Shown one piece after another: positions 28,173 through 42,108 of a DNA stretch of 64,000 nucleotides (position 1 is the first letter of the stretch; every line of letters begins with the position of its first letter). Made by a program: the position numbers and the translations under genes. The notes below the pieces were generated by a model. That model did not search any database and was not told the DNA's origin. It worked only from the letters and a program-made list of their open reading frames with translations. Source of the stretch: an uncultured Alphaproteobacteria bacterium (GTDB lineage Bacteria; Pseudomonadota; Alphaproteobacteria; Caulobacterales; Parvularculaceae); contig CALAZI010000200.1 in assembly GCA_937895955.1 (NCBI GenBank), forward strand, positions 1 to 64,000, read 5' to 3'.

Positions 28173-28296
28173 ACCCATCCCCTTGCGCCGCCGATGCCCG
28201 GAGACGCGATTCTTCTTGTACTTCCCGTGAAAAGATTGGCCGGATTGGGGCGGCATGTCCATCGGCGGGCGTCGCCCGGCCAGCCAGGCGCATCAC

Positions 28297-28326
28297 TTGA
28301 TTGCGATATAAGGATATGTTTATATC
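28297..28326 (+). promoter_or_regulatory. Promoter and palindromic operator upstream of the ArsR-methyltransferase gene
   Basis: GATATAA (28305-28311) and TTATATC (28320-28326) are perfect inverted repeats around an 8-nt spacer. TTGATT (28297-28302) and TTATAT (28320-28325) form a -35/-10 pair with 17-nt spacing, so the operator covers the promoter. This fits autoregulation by the ArsR-type repressor starting at 28351, 25 nt downstream. Confidence 0.7.
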
Positions 28327-28350
28327 TAAAGGCGCAATATCGGCGGCGGC

Positions 28351-29337
28351 ATGAATCTCGACACTATTCTCAACGTCCTGAGGGCGATCGGCGAGGAAAC
28401 CCGCCTCAGGATCATGGCGCTCCTGATGCGCGGCGAGCTCACCGTCAGCGAGATCACCCAGATTCTCGGCCAAAGCCAGCCGCGCGTCAGCCGGCATCTC
28501 AAGATCCTCACCGACGCAGGATTGGTCGACAAATTCCGCGAAGGGTCCTGGATGTTTTATCGCGTCGCCGGCGCCGCGCCGGAGGCGACCGACGCGGTTC
28601 TCGGCGCCGTCAAGGCGCTGAACGCTTCGGGCGACAGGATCATCGCGCGCGACGGCGACCGTTTCGAGCAAAGCCGTCAGGCGCGGGCCGCCGTCGCCGC
28701 GGCGTATTTTGAGAAAAACGCCGGCGAATGGGACACAGTCAGAGGCCTGCAGATCGAAGAATCGCAGGTCGAACAGCGCATGCGCCGGAACCTTGCGGAC
28801 GAAAGGGTCGACCTTTTCGTCGATATCGGCACCGGCACAGGCCGTATGCTGACGGTTTTTTCCGATCTTTATGAAAGCGGAATCGGCTTCGATCTGTCGC
28901 GGGAAATGCTGGCGGTCGCGCGCGATAATCTGGAGCGCGCGGGCGTCTCGCACGCCCAGGTTCGTCATGGCGATCTTTTCTCCCTGCCTGTGGAAACCGG
29001 ATCGGCGGACATCGTCTGCATTCACCAGGTTCTGCATTTCCTCGCCGAACCGGGCGTCGCCGTCATCGAGGCGGCAAGGCTGCTCAAACCGGGCGGGCGG
29101 CTCATCATTTCCGATTTCGCGCCGCATGAAGTTGAGCTTCTTCGCGCCGATCACGCGCATCGCCGTCTGGGGTTTCCAGATGAGGAAGTCGCCGCTTGGT
29201 GCGCCGCCGCCGGGCTTGAACTTGCGAATACGGAAACCTTGTCCCCGCGTCCCGGCGGCAAGGAATCGCTCACCGTGAAAATCTGGCTGGCGCAAGCGCC
29301 GGAAACCGTTCGCCGCCTGAAAAAGCGCATCGCCTAA
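28351..29337 (+). CDS. ArsR-type HTH regulator fused to a SAM-dependent methyltransferase
   Basis: A 328-residue two-domain protein. Residues 5-75 are an ArsR winged helix (ETRLRIMALLMRGELTVSEITQILGQSQPRVSRHLKIL) with none of the Cys ligands of metal-sensing ArsR proteins. Residues about 115-300 are a class I methyltransferase with a SAM-binding loop (DIGTGTGRM, 158-166), GFDLSREML and LKPGGRLIISDF. It is followed by metF (14-nt gap) and metH, and a palindromic operator precedes it. This architecture and neighbourhood suggest a repressor that senses SAM or SAH and controls methionine-cycle genes; it might also methylate a small molecule. The name SahR/SamR-like would be an inference. Confidence 0.88.
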   Translation: MNLDTILNVLRAIGEETRLRIMALLMRGELTVSEITQILGQSQPRVSRHLKILTDAGLVDKFREGSWMFYRVAGAAPEATDAVLGAVKALNASGDRIIARDGDRFEQSRQARAAVAAAYFEKNAGEWDTVRGLQIEESQVEQRMRRNLADERVDLFVDIGTGTGRMLTVFSDLYESGIGFDLSREMLAVARDNLERAGVSHAQVRHGDLFSLPVETGSADIVCIHQVLHFLAEPGVAVIEAARLLKPGGRLIISDFAPHEVELLRADHAHRRLGFPDEEVAAWCAAAGLELANTETLSPRPGGKESLTVKIWLAQAPETVRRLKKRIA

Positions 29338-29350
29338 AAGGAATCCCGCC

Positions 29351-30235
29351 TTGTCCGACCTGCACGTCTCGTTTGAATTCTTTCCGCCGAAGACCGAGGC
29401 GATGCACGCGCGGCTGTGGGCGGCGGTCCAGAAATTGTCGCCGCTCGCGCCTGAATTCATGTCCGTCACCTATGGCGCAGGCGGATCGACGCGCGCGCGC
29501 ACGCATGAAACCCTTTCGCGCATCATTCGCGAAGGAGCGGCGCCGGTCGCGGCGCATCTGACCTGCGTCGCTGCGACCAAAGAAGAAGTCGACGGCGTTC
29601 TTAAAGCCTATTGGAATGACGGCGTCCGCCACATCGTCGCCTTGCGCGGCGATCCGCCGGGCGGCCCCGGCGAGCGTTACATTCCTCATCCAGGCGGATA
29701 CGCCAACGCCGCCGAGCTCGCCGCCGGCGCGAAAAAGATCGCCGATTTTGAGATCAGCGTCGGCTGCTATCCGGAAAAACACCCTGACAGTCCGTCGCCC
29801 GCCGCCGATATCGACATGCTGAAACGCAAGGTCGACGCCGGCGCGACGCGCGGAATCACGCAGTTCTTTTACGACAACGACGTTTACTATCGTTATCTCG
29901 ACCGGGTGCGCGGCGCGGGCATCGATATTCCGATCGTGCCGGGCGTCATGCCGGTGACGAATTTCGTCGGCGTTCGAAAGATGGCCGACACCTGCGGCGC
30001 GACGATGCCGGGGCGGCTCGTCAAGCTGTTCCAAAATCTCGACGATGATCCGACGACGCGCCAGCTTATCGCGGCGACCGTCGCCGCTGAGCAATGTCTC
30101 GCGCTCGCGGAGCAGGGCGTCAAGCACTTCCATTTTTACACGCTCAATCGCGACGATCTCGCCTATGCGCTTTGCACCATGCTCGGCGTCAGGCCGAAGA
30201 CGTCGGCGAAACGGGCGCCGGACGCCGCCGCATGA
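29351..30235 (+). CDS. metF: Methylenetetrahydrofolate reductase
   Basis: A 294-residue FAD enzyme that makes 5-methyl-THF for MetH. Family signatures include [11 protein letters not shown] near the N-terminus, [13 protein letters not shown], and [12 protein letters not shown]; the C-terminal part contains [16 protein letters not shown] and HFYTLNR. It starts at TTG 29351, with AAGGA 8-9 nt before; the upstream context and alignment to MetF support this start. The stop overlaps the metH ATG by ATGA, so they are translationally coupled. Confidence 0.97.
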   Translation: MSDLHVSFEFFPPKTEAMHARLWAAVQKLSPLAPEFMSVTYGAGGSTRARTHETLSRIIREGAAPVAAHLTCVAATKEEVDGVLKAYWNDGVRHIVALRGDPPGGPGERYIPHPGGYANAAELAAGAKKIADFEISVGCYPEKHPDSPSPAADIDMLKRKVDAGATRGITQFFYDNDVYYRYLDRVRGAGIDIPIVPGVMPVTNFVGVRKMADTCGATMPGRLVKLFQNLDDDPTTRQLIAATVAAEQCLALAEQGVKHFHFYTLNRDDLAYALCTMLGVRPKTSAKRAPDAAA

Positions 30236-32880
30236 CGCTTCCAACCTTTGTCAATGTCGGCGAGCGGACGAACGTCACAGGCTCGGCGAAGTTTCGCAAG
30301 CTGATCAAGGAAGATCGCTATGACGAAGCGCTCGCCGTCGCGCGCCAGCAGGTGGAGAACGGTGCGCAGATCATCGACGTCAATATGGACGAGGGGATGC
30401 TCGACGGCGTCGCGGCGATGCGGCGCTTTCTGCGCCTGATCGCGTCGGAGCCCGACATTTCGCGCGTGCCGATCATGATCGATTCCTCGAAATGGGAGGT
30501 GATCGAAGAGGGCCTTAAAAACGTTCAAGGCAAGGCGATCGTCAATTCAATATCGCTGAAGGAAGGCGAAGCGCCTTTTTTCGAATACGCGCGCAAGGTC
30601 ATGCGATACGGCGCGGCGGTCGTCGTGATGGCCTTCGATGAAAAGGGACAGGCCGATACGGCGGCGCGCAAGATCGAAATTTGCGAGCGGTCCTACAGGC
30701 TGCTGGTCGAGAAAGTCGGCTTTCCGCCGGATGACATCATTTTTGATCCGAACATTTTCGCCGTCGCGACGGGAATTGAAGAGCACGACAATTACGCCGT
30801 CGATTTCATCGACGCGACGCGCGCAATCAAGGAACGGCTTCCGGGCGCGCGCGTGTCGGGCGGCGTATCGAACATCTCATTCTCGTTTCGCGGCAACGAG
30901 CCGGTGCGCGAGGCGATGCATTCGGTCTTTCTCTATCACGCGATCAAGGCCGGCATGGATATGGGCATTGTCAACGCAGGCCAGCTTGCGATTTACGATG
31001 AGATACCGCTTTCGCTGCGCGATTGTGTCGAAGACGTCATCCTCAATCGCCGCGTCGACGCCACCGAACGGCTTTTGGATATCGCCCAGCAGTATAAGGG
31101 CGAGGCTGGAAAAAAGGTCGAGGCCGATCTTTCCTGGCGTGAGGCGAGCGTTGAAGAGCGGCTGAAGCACGCGCTCGTCAAAGGCGTCACGGAATTCATC
31201 ATCGAGGATACGGAAGAGGCGCGGACCAAGCTCGGTCGGCCGCTTCACGTCATCGAAGGTCCGTTGATGGACGGCATGAATGTCGTCGGCGACCTTTTCG
31301 GTTCGGGGAAAATGTTCCTGCCGCAAGTCGTAAAATCGGCGCGGGTGATGAAACAGTCGGTCGCGTATCTGACGCCCTATATGGAGAAAGAAAAGAAAGA
31401 GCAGGGCCTCGCCCAGGGAAAGCCGAACGGCAAGATCCTGATGGCGACGGTCAAGGGCGACGTCCACGATATCGGCAAGAACATCGTCGGCGTCGTTCTC
31501 CAGTGCAATAATTACGAAGTCATCGATCTCGGCGTCATGGTTCCCGCCGAAAAGATCCTGAGCGAGGCGAAGAAGCGCGATGTCGACATCATCGGCCTTT
31601 CGGGATTGATCACGCCCAGCCTCGATGAAATGCGCCATGTCGCCGGCGAGATGAAGCGTCAGGGCTTTGACATTCCGCTGCTGATCGGCGGGGCGACGAC
31701 GAGCCGCGCGCACACGGCGGTCAAGATCGCGCCGAATTACGAGCACGGCGTCGTTTACGTGACCGACGCCAGCCGCGCGGTCGGCGTTGCGGGCGCGCTT
31801 GTGTCGGCTGAAAAGCGGGGCGGCTATCTTGCAGAAATCAAAAGCGATTACGACCGCATTCGCGACCAGCATGAAAAGGGTCGCGAGCGCGCGCCGCGCA
31901 TCACGCTTGAGAATGCGCGGGCGCGCGCGCCGAAAATCGACTGGGACGACTATGATCCGCCGGCGCCGTCATTTCTCGGCGTTAAGGCGTTCAGGAATTA
32001 CGACCTCAAAACGCTCGCCGATCATATCGACTGGACGCCGTTTTTCGCCGCCTGGGAGCTGGCGGGCAAATATCCGCGCATTCTCGATGACGACGTCGTC
32101 GGCGAGGCGGCGCGCGCGCTGTATGACGACGCGAAGAAGATGCTCGCCGACATTATAGAGAACAACTGGCTGACCGCGCATGGCGTCGTCGGCTTCTGGC
32201 CGGCGAACGCGGTCGGCGACGATATAGAGTTCTATGCGGATGAATCGCGTAGCAAGGCGATCGGCCGCTTGCACGGGCTTCGCCAGCAGATCGCCAAGCG
32301 CGATGCGGGCTCGCCGAATTATTGCCTGTCGGATTTCATTGCGCCGAAAAGTTCTGGCAAGCGCGATTATGTCGGCGCTTTTGCGGTGACGGCCGGCGTC
32401 GGCGAGGAAGCGCTCGCCGCGTCCTATGACGACAGGCACGACAATTATTCCTCGATCATGTCGAAGGCGCTCGCCGACCGTCTCGCCGAGGCGTTCGCCG
32501 AGCACCTTCATGCGCGCGTCCGGCGCGAGCTATGGGGTTATGCGAAAGGCGAAGACATATCCGTCGACGAGATGATCGCCGAGAAATATCAGGGCGTGCG
32601 TCCCGCGCCCGGCTATCCCGCTCAGCCCGACCACACGGAAAAAGCGACGCTCTTCCGCCTTCTGGAGGCGGAAAGGAACGCCGAGATGGGGCTCACCGAA
32701 AGCTTCGCCATGACGCCGCCGGCGTCCGTCTCCGGCCTATATTTCAGCCATCCGAGGTCGCTCTATTTCGGCGTCGGCAAGATCGAAAAAGATCAGGCTG
32801 AGGATTATGCGCGGCGTAAGGCTATGCCCCTCGCCGAGGTTGAGCGATGGTTGGCGCCGATCCTCAATTATGCGCCGTGA
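30232..32880 (+). CDS. metH: Cobalamin-dependent methionine synthase lacking the homocysteine domain (split MetH)
   Basis: An 882-residue protein equal to the C-terminal two-thirds of MetH (E. coli MetH is about 1,227). It opens directly with the pterin-binding domain ([19 protein letters not shown]), then the cap and B12 domain with the axial ligand motif D410-x-H412-x-x-G415, then the activation domain with the SAM-binding region ([22 protein letters not shown], and the end [13 protein letters not shown]). The N-terminal Hcy/zinc domain (about 350 residues) is not encoded here. In Caulobacter and relatives that domain is a separate gene; here it must be elsewhere. The start ATG 30232 is inside the metF stop (ATGA). 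Confidence 0.93.
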   Translation: MTLPTFVNVGERTNVTGSAKFRKLIKEDRYDEALAVARQQVENGAQIIDVNMDEGMLDGVAAMRRFLRLIASEPDISRVPIMIDSSKWEVIEEGLKNVQGKAIVNSISLKEGEAPFFEYARKVMRYGAAVVVMAFDEKGQADTAARKIEICERSYRLLVEKVGFPPDDIIFDPNIFAVATGIEEHDNYAVDFIDATRAIKERLPGARVSGGVSNISFSFRGNEPVREAMHSVFLYHAIKAGMDMGIVNAGQLAIYDEIPLSLRDCVEDVILNRRVDATERLLDIAQQYKGEAGKKVEADLSWREASVEERLKHALVKGVTEFIIEDTEEARTKLGRPLHVIEGPLMDGMNVVGDLFGSGKMFLPQVVKSARVMKQSVAYLTPYMEKEKKEQGLAQGKPNGKILMATVKGDVHDIGKNIVGVVLQCNNYEVIDLGVMVPAEKILSEAKKRDVDIIGLSGLITPSLDEMRHVAGEMKRQGFDIPLLIGGATTSRAHTAVKIAPNYEHGVVYVTDASRAVGVAGALVSAEKRGGYLAEIKSDYDRIRDQHEKGRERAPRITLENARARAPKIDWDDYDPPAPSFLGVKAFRNYDLKTLADHIDWTPFFAAWELAGKYPRILDDDVVGEAARALYDDAKKMLADIIENNWLTAHGVVGFWPANAVGDDIEFYADESRSKAIGRLHGLRQQIAKRDAGSPNYCLSDFIAPKSSGKRDYVGAFAVTAGVGEEALAASYDDRHDNYSSIMSKALADRLAEAFAEHLHARVRRELWGYAKGEDISVDEMIAEKYQGVRPAPGYPAQPDHTEKATLFRLLEAERNAEMGLTESFAMTPPASVSGLYFSHPRSLYFGVGKIEKDQAEDYARRKAMPLAEVERWLAPILNYAP

Positions 32881-32948
32881 CAGGAGAAAAAGACCTGCGC
32901 CGGCCCGGACGGCTGGCGTTCGACGGCCGGGGGCGTTAAGAGCGCGCC

Positions 32949-33635
32949 ATGGGAATTCTGGACCGCATTGAGGAGCTCTTTTCGGCGGTGCGCAAGCGCA
33001 CGGTCGACTCGCTTCTTGAGGCGCTCGCCGCCCAAAAACAGCGGCGAAAGGAAGAAACGTTTTCAATCGCTCTTATCGCGCTGTCGGCGAAAATGGCTAA
33101 GGCCGACGGCTTCGTCACGGATGACGAAATCCGCGCCTTTCAGGAATTCTTCAAATTCGACGCTGACGACGCCGCCAAGGTCAGAATGGTCTTCGATCTC
33201 GCCAAGCAGGACGTGACTGGCTTTGACCATTACGCCGATCAAGTCGCCCGCATTTTCGCTGATGAGCCCATCGTTCTCGAAGACGTGATCGATTGCCTTC
33301 TTTATATCGCTCTCGCCGATGGACAGGCGCATCCGCGCGAAATGGAAATGCTCGAACAGGCCGCCGTGAGGATGCAATTGAAGCCTGGCGCCTGGCGACG
33401 ACTGAAAGCGGCGCATCTCGGCCAGGATCATGACGATCCTTACCTCATCCTCGGCGTCGATCATGCGGCGGACGATTCAGCTGTTCGCGCGCGTTACCGC
33501 GACCTGATGCGGGAGAATCACCCAGACGCGCTCATCGCGCGGGGCGTGCCGCCGGCGCTTCTCAAGATCGCAGAGAACCGCACGGCCGCGATCAACGCGG
33601 CCTATGAGAAAATCCTTTCAGAAAGAAGCCGTTAA
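32949..33635 (+). CDS. TerB-DnaJ (DjlA-like) protein
   Basis: A 228-residue protein with an N-terminal helical stretch, a TerB-like domain (residues about 35-145, with DGFVTDDEIRAFQEFF and ALADGQAHPREMEMLEQ metal-binding-like Asp/Glu) and a C-terminal J domain (165-228) with the HPD tripeptide (RENHPDAL). J domains stimulate DnaK. It has the DjlA layout but no obvious N-terminal membrane anchor, so it may be soluble. It starts at ATG 32949, 68 nt after metH. Confidence 0.9.
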   Translation: MGILDRIEELFSAVRKRTVDSLLEALAAQKQRRKEETFSIALIALSAKMAKADGFVTDDEIRAFQEFFKFDADDAAKVRMVFDLAKQDVTGFDHYADQVARIFADEPIVLEDVIDCLLYIALADGQAHPREMEMLEQAAVRMQLKPGAWRRLKAAHLGQDHDDPYLILGVDHAADDSAVRARYRDLMRENHPDALIARGVPPALLKIAENRTAAINAAYEKILSERSR

Positions 33636-33771
33636 CCAAGGGGCGGCCTGCGCCATATTTTCGCTTAACTCCTCTTTTCTAGGTTGGGGGGCTCGAACAG
33701 CCTCTGCGGCTGGACTGGGCGGCGAAGATGCGCGTAAGCTGTCCTGAGGTGGTTTGCGTATTGTGGGCGAT

Positions 33772-34011
33772 ATGACAGGCACGAAATCGGCATCCGTTCA
33801 TACAGCCGGCGCAGTGGGGCGCGGTCTCAGTCTTAACGGCTTTCTCGACGCGCTTTATTTTGTCGCCATCCTTGTTTTCACGGCGTTCGCCGTCCTTGCG
33901 GTCGCCCTTGCCGCGCCGCTCGCCATTATCGCAACTGCGCTCGCCGGCGCCGTTTCGGCCCTTACGGCGGGTCGCGCCAAGCGCAGCGGATGGCGCGTCG
34001 CCGGCGCTTAA
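33772..34011 (+). CDS. Small membrane protein of unknown function
   Basis: A 79-residue protein starting at ATG 33772 (or 85 residues from TTG 33754, which has GAGG 4 nt upstream). One or two membrane segments (ALYFVAILVFTAFAVLAVALAAPLAIIATALAG, about residues 27-60) and a basic C-terminus (RAKRSGWRVAGA) indicate an inner-membrane protein with an inside tail. Codon use fits the genome. I do not recognise the family; a small chance remains that it is not translated. Confidence 0.5.
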   Translation: MTGTKSASVHTAGAVGRGLSLNGFLDALYFVAILVFTAFAVLAVALAAPLAIIATALAGAVSALTAGRAKRSGWRVAGA

Positions 34012-34095
34012 GGCGCTCTTTCCCGATTGCGGCGGCAGATTGAAGACCCGGTCGGAGCGGCGTAAGCCGCAGCCAGGTTCAATCGGAGGCGCAAT

Positions 34096-35022
34096 CTGGC
34101 TGCGCGCGAACTCTTCGTTCTTCTGACGCTCTGCGTCTGCTGGGGATTTCACTTCGTCGTCGTGAAGACGGCGGTCGGCGAAATCCCGCCGACTTTCTAT
34201 GCGGCGATGCGCATGGCGGCGGTCGCGCTCATTCTCGCGCCGTTTTTGCGCTGGCGTCCCGGCAAGATGAAAATGCTGTTCCTCGCCGCGCTCTGCTTCG
34301 GCTGTTTCAATTACGTTTTTCTCCTCAACGGCGTGAAACTGGCGACAGCGTCTGCGAGCGCCATCGCCAATCAGCTTTATGTTCCCTTTGCGACGGTGTT
34401 GTCGGTTTTTTTCCTCAAGGAAGCGATCGGCTGGAGGCGCATCGTCGGGATATCGCTCGCCTTCGCCGGCGTCGCCATCATCGCGATCAGCCGCGATCAG
34501 GCGGCGCCCGGCGTGCGGATCGGCATTGGCGTCGGGCTCGTTGCGGCGGCGGCGCTTGTCGAGGCGATGGGATCGATCCTCGTCAAAAAGGCGACAGGCT
34601 TTAAGCCGTGGGAACTCCTCGCCTGGTTCGGCCTTATCGGCGCGCCTTTCCTTTTCGTCGCCTCGGCTCTGCTCGAACGCGGGCAGATCGCCGCGCTCGC
34701 CGCATCCGACAAGAAAATCGTCATCGGCGCCATCCTATATTCCGCGCTGATCGCCTCCGTTTTCGGCCACACGGCGTATTACTGGCTCATTCAGCGTCGA
34801 CCGGTTTCGGAAATCGCGCCGTCTTCGCTGCTGACGACGTTTTTCGGAATCGCCTTTTCTGTGGCGCTGCTCAACGAACCCTTTACGCTTGTTTTCGCCG
34901 TCGGCGGATTGATGACGCTCGCCGGCGTCGGCATTGTCGTTCTGCGCACGCCGGCGGCGGCGCCTGAGCCGGGCGCGCCGGAGCCGATCATTCCCGCGCC
35001 CGAAGAGGAGGCGAAGCCGTGA
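34096..35022 (+). CDS. EamA-family (DMT) transporter with apparent CTG start
   Basis: The gene encodes a ten-segment EamA exporter: two copies of the five-helix EamA module (first half about residues 5-140, second about 160-290; 308 residues from CTG). The ORF from GTG 34162 would start inside the first membrane helix (KTAVGEIPPTFYAAMRM) and lack its first half. The same frame continues upstream as LFVLLTLCVCWGFHFVVVKTA, which is the normal EamA N-terminus. The only start-like codon is CTG 34096, with GGAGG (34085-34089) at a 6-nt spacing; no ATG, GTG or TTG lies between the in-frame stop (34063) and 34162. The C-terminal tail is Pro/Glu-rich. The stop overlaps the amidase GTG. Confidence 0.82.
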   Translation: MAARELFVLLTLCVCWGFHFVVVKTAVGEIPPTFYAAMRMAAVALILAPFLRWRPGKMKMLFLAALCFGCFNYVFLLNGVKLATASASAIANQLYVPFATVLSVFFLKEAIGWRRIVGISLAFAGVAIIAISRDQAAPGVRIGIGVGLVAAAALVEAMGSILVKKATGFKPWELLAWFGLIGAPFLFVASALLERGQIAALAASDKKIVIGAILYSALIASVFGHTAYYWLIQRRPVSEIAPSSLLTTFFGIAFSVALLNEPFTLVFAVGGLMTLAGVGIVVLRTPAAAPEPGAPEPIIPAPEEEAKP

Positions 35023-35710
35023 CGAAGGTGAAGATCGTGGAAAAGCCCTCGCCGAATTTCGATGAGCGCGGCCGCGCGATCGACATGATCATTCTTCACT
35101 ACACCGGCATGCGCACAGGAAAGGAAGCGCTCGACCGGCTTTGCGATCCGGAAGCGAAAGTCTCGGCGCATTATCTCGTCGAGGAAGACGGAACGATTTT
35201 CGCCCTTGTTCCAGAAGAAAAGCGCGCCTGGCATGCCGGCGTCGGCGCATGGAAAGGCGAGGCCGATCTCAATGCGCGCTCCATAGGCGTCGAGATCGTC
35301 AATCCCGGGCACGAATTCGGCTATCGGAAATTTCCCAAGCGCCAGATCGACATGGTCGTCGCGCTGGTGAAGGAAATCGCTGGGCGCCATGAAATCGATC
35401 CGCGGCTGGTGCTCGGCCATTCCGATGTCGCGCCGCAACGCAAGGAAGATCCGGGCGAGCTGTTCCCTTGGGGAAGGCTTGCAACCGAAGGGCTCGCGGT
35501 CGGCCGGTACAGGGGCGGGGAAGATCCATCCGTCTCGTATGAAGACGCGCTCTCTATGTTGCGCGCGATCGGCTATGACGCGCCGGACAAAGCGCACGCC
35601 GCCGCGCTCGTCGCGTTTCAGCGGCGATTTTGCCCTGAAGCGTTGGCGCAAGGCTTCAGTCCGCTGACCAAAGCGGCGCTCAAATGGACGCTTGAGCGGA
35701 TGGGCCAGGG

Positions 35711-35714
<4 letters not shown>
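35019..35714 (+). CDS. N-acetylmuramoyl-L-alanine amidase (AmiD/Ami_2 type)
   Basis: A 231-residue zinc amidase that cuts the bond between muramic acid and L-Ala in peptidoglycan. The zinc set is H27 (IILHYTG), H134 (VLGHSDVAPQRKEDPG) and D144. C-terminal residues 165-231 look like a PG_binding_1 domain (DALSMLRAIGYDAPDKAHAALVAFQRRF). There is no signal peptide, as in cytoplasmic AmpD-like members, so a role in muropeptide recycling is possible. The GTG start (35019) overlaps the EamA stop (GTGA). Its stop TAG overlaps the gltB stop on the other strand. Confidence 0.9.
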
Positions 35715-40261
<4,547 letters not shown>

Positions 40262-40284
40262 TTTTCGGCCGGGTGCGGGATGAT

Positions 40285-41715
40285 CTATTCGGCGGCGAGC
40301 AATGTCGTCGTTTTCGACGACAGGCGCTCAATAATTTCCGCAGCGGCGCGGCGCCCGTCGACAATCGCCCAGACGACAAGCGATGCGCCGCGCACGATAT
40401 CGCCTGCGGCGAATACGTCCGGAAGGCGCGTTTCGAGCGAACCGGGGCGCGTTGCGATCACGCCGCGGCTTGTGAATTTTAATTCCGGCGCGCCGAAAAG
40501 CGCCGGCAAATCTTCCGCCTCAAAGCCGAGCGCCTTGATGACAAGGTCGGCGGCGAGGCGAAATTCCGACCCGTCAACCGGCTCAACCGACCGGCGTCCC
40601 GTCGCGTCCTTTTCGCTGATGCGCATGCGCACGGCGTAAACGCCCGTTGCGCGGCCCATCACGCTTTCAATCGCGCTCGGCGCGGCGAGCCATTCGAAGA
40701 CGACGCCTTCTTCTTCCGCATTCGCCGTTTCGCGCGCCGAACCCGGCATGTTCGCGCGGTCGCGCCGATAGAGACAGGTGACGCTTTCAGCGCCTTGCCG
40801 GACGGCGGTCCTGACGCAATCCATCGCGGTGTCGCCGCCGCCGATGACGACGACGCGCTTGCCGCTTGCGTTGAGGCGGCCGTCGTCAAACGCCGGAACG
40901 ACGTCGCCGAGGCCCTTGCGATTGGAGGCGGTCAGATAATCAAGCGCCTTGACGACGCCGGCCGCGTCCTCGCCCTCGATGTCGAGATCGCGGCCTTTGT
41001 AGACGCCGGCCGCAATCAGGATCGCATCATGGCGATCGCGCACATTGTTGAGATTCGCGTCGCGTCCGATTTCGAAATTCAGCCTGAAAGCGACGCCCGC
41101 CTCTTCAAGGCGCCGAATGCGCCGCGCGACGACGTCCTTTTCAAGCTTGAAATTCGGAATTCCGTAAACAAGAAGCCCGCCGGCGCGATCATGCCGGTCG
41201 TAGATGACGACTTCAACGCCCGCCTTGCGCAATTCTTCCGCCGCGGAAAGACCTGCAGGACCGGCGCCGACAATGCCGACCGATCGGCCTTTCGGCGCGC
41301 CGGTTTTGATCGGTTCGACCCAGCCGTTCGTCCAGGCGGTTTCAGTAATGAATTGTTCAACTGCGCCGATCGTCACCGCGCCGTGCTTTGATTGCTCAAT
41401 GACGCAGACGCCTTCGCAAAGCCTGTCCTGCGGGCAGATGCGTCCGCAAATCTCCGGCATCGAATTCGTCGCCGAGGAAAGCGCGTAAGCGTCTTTCAGA
41501 CGTCCTTCCGCGGCGAGACGAAGCCAGTCAGGAATATCATTCGTCAACGGACAATGGTTCTGGCAAAAAGGAACGCCGCATTGCGAGCAGCGCGCGGATT
41601 GCGCGCGCGCTTCGGCCGGATCGAAGTCCGCATAGATCTCGCGAAAATCGTCGAGGCGCGCATCGCTTGCGCGCTTCGACGGCGTTTTCCGGTCGAGATC
41701 CGTGAACTTCAACAT
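40285..41715 (-). CDS. gltD: Glutamate synthase (NADPH), small subunit
   Basis: A 476-residue flavoprotein that passes electrons from NADPH to GltB. It has N-terminal Cys motifs for 4Fe-4S clusters (ARCSQCGVPFCQNHCPL; CGRICPQDRLCEGVC), an FAD-binding GAGPAGLSAAEELRKAG and an NADPH-binding GGGDTAMDCVRTA. I chose ATG 41715 (MLKFTDLDRKTP) as the GltD start; 41739 is also in frame. The gene order gltD-gltB (small first) is common in alphaproteobacteria. Its promoter should lie in 41716-41900, where a palindrome similar to an Lrp site is found. Confidence 0.96.
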   Translation of the reverse strand: MLKFTDLDRKTPSKRASDARLDDFREIYADFDPAEARAQSARCSQCGVPFCQNHCPLTNDIPDWLRLAAEGRLKDAYALSSATNSMPEICGRICPQDRLCEGVCVIEQSKHGAVTIGAVEQFITETAWTNGWVEPIKTGAPKGRSVGIVGAGPAGLSAAEELRKAGVEVVIYDRHDRAGGLLVYGIPNFKLEKDVVARRIRRLEEAGVAFRLNFEIGRDANLNNVRDRHDAILIAAGVYKGRDLDIEGEDAAGVVKALDYLTASNRKGLGDVVPAFDDGRLNASGKRVVVIGGGDTAMDCVRTAVRQGAESVTCLYRRDRANMPGSARETANAEEEGVVFEWLAAPSAIESVMGRATGVYAVRMRISEKDATGRRSVEPVDGSEFRLAADLVIKALGFEAEDLPALFGAPELKFTSRGVIATRPGSLETRLPDVFAAGDIVRGASLVVWAIVDGRRAAAEIIERLSSKTTTLLAAE

Positions 41716-41855
41716 GGGCGGGCGCTGTTTCCCTTGCATGGCGCGACAAAATCGGACCGCCGCCGGCGAGGGCGTGCGAATCTGTCGATAAGGCTACGGG
41801 CCGTATGCGCCCGGCGGCAAGAAAATATTGCTGCACATGCGAAAAATTTTTACCC

Positions 41856-41878
41856 AATTTAGCATAATCATCTAAATT
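41856..41878. promoter_or_regulatory. Inverted repeat with Lrp-like core between gltD and the met operon
   Basis: AATTTAG (41856-41862) and CTAAATT (41872-41878) are perfect inverted repeats with 9-nt spacing. The inner 15 nt (41860-41874), read on the minus strand (gltD strand), match the E. coli Lrp consensus YAGHAWATTWTDCTR at 13 of 15 positions by my count. Lrp controls gltBD in E. coli, which makes this a plausible operator; no lrp gene is in this window. Confidence 0.5.
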
Positions 41879-42070
41879 ATATGAGGATCGAGCTTTCTCA
41901 TCGCGCAATTCTCATCCCTTTGGGCTGTTTATGGCGTTATAAAAAATCTAGCAAAATCCGCCGGTTAGCCGCCAGTCGCGTCGCGCTGGCGGCCGCGTCA
42001 GGCGCCCATTCGGCGGGTTGGTTCGTTTGCGGAGCAAATTGGCGCGCGACCGAAGCGGTCAATTTTCCGA

Positions 42071-42098
42071 TTGACGCGAAAATTTTTGCCGCTAGTTT
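42071..42098 (+). promoter_or_regulatory. Putative promoter of the SAM riboswitch transcript
   Basis: TTGACG (42071-42076) and TAGTTT (42093-42098), 16-nt spacing, lie 11 nt before the riboswitch P1 stem. This places the start of transcription at the first base-pairs of the aptamer. Confidence 0.45.
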
Positions 42099-42108
42099 CG
42101 CGCCAACG

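Noticed and set aside
33660..33760. SRP (4.5S) RNA or tmRNA candidate
   Set aside because: The diagnostic SRP loop (GGTCAGGTCCGGAAGGAAGC) and the tmRNA ends are absent.
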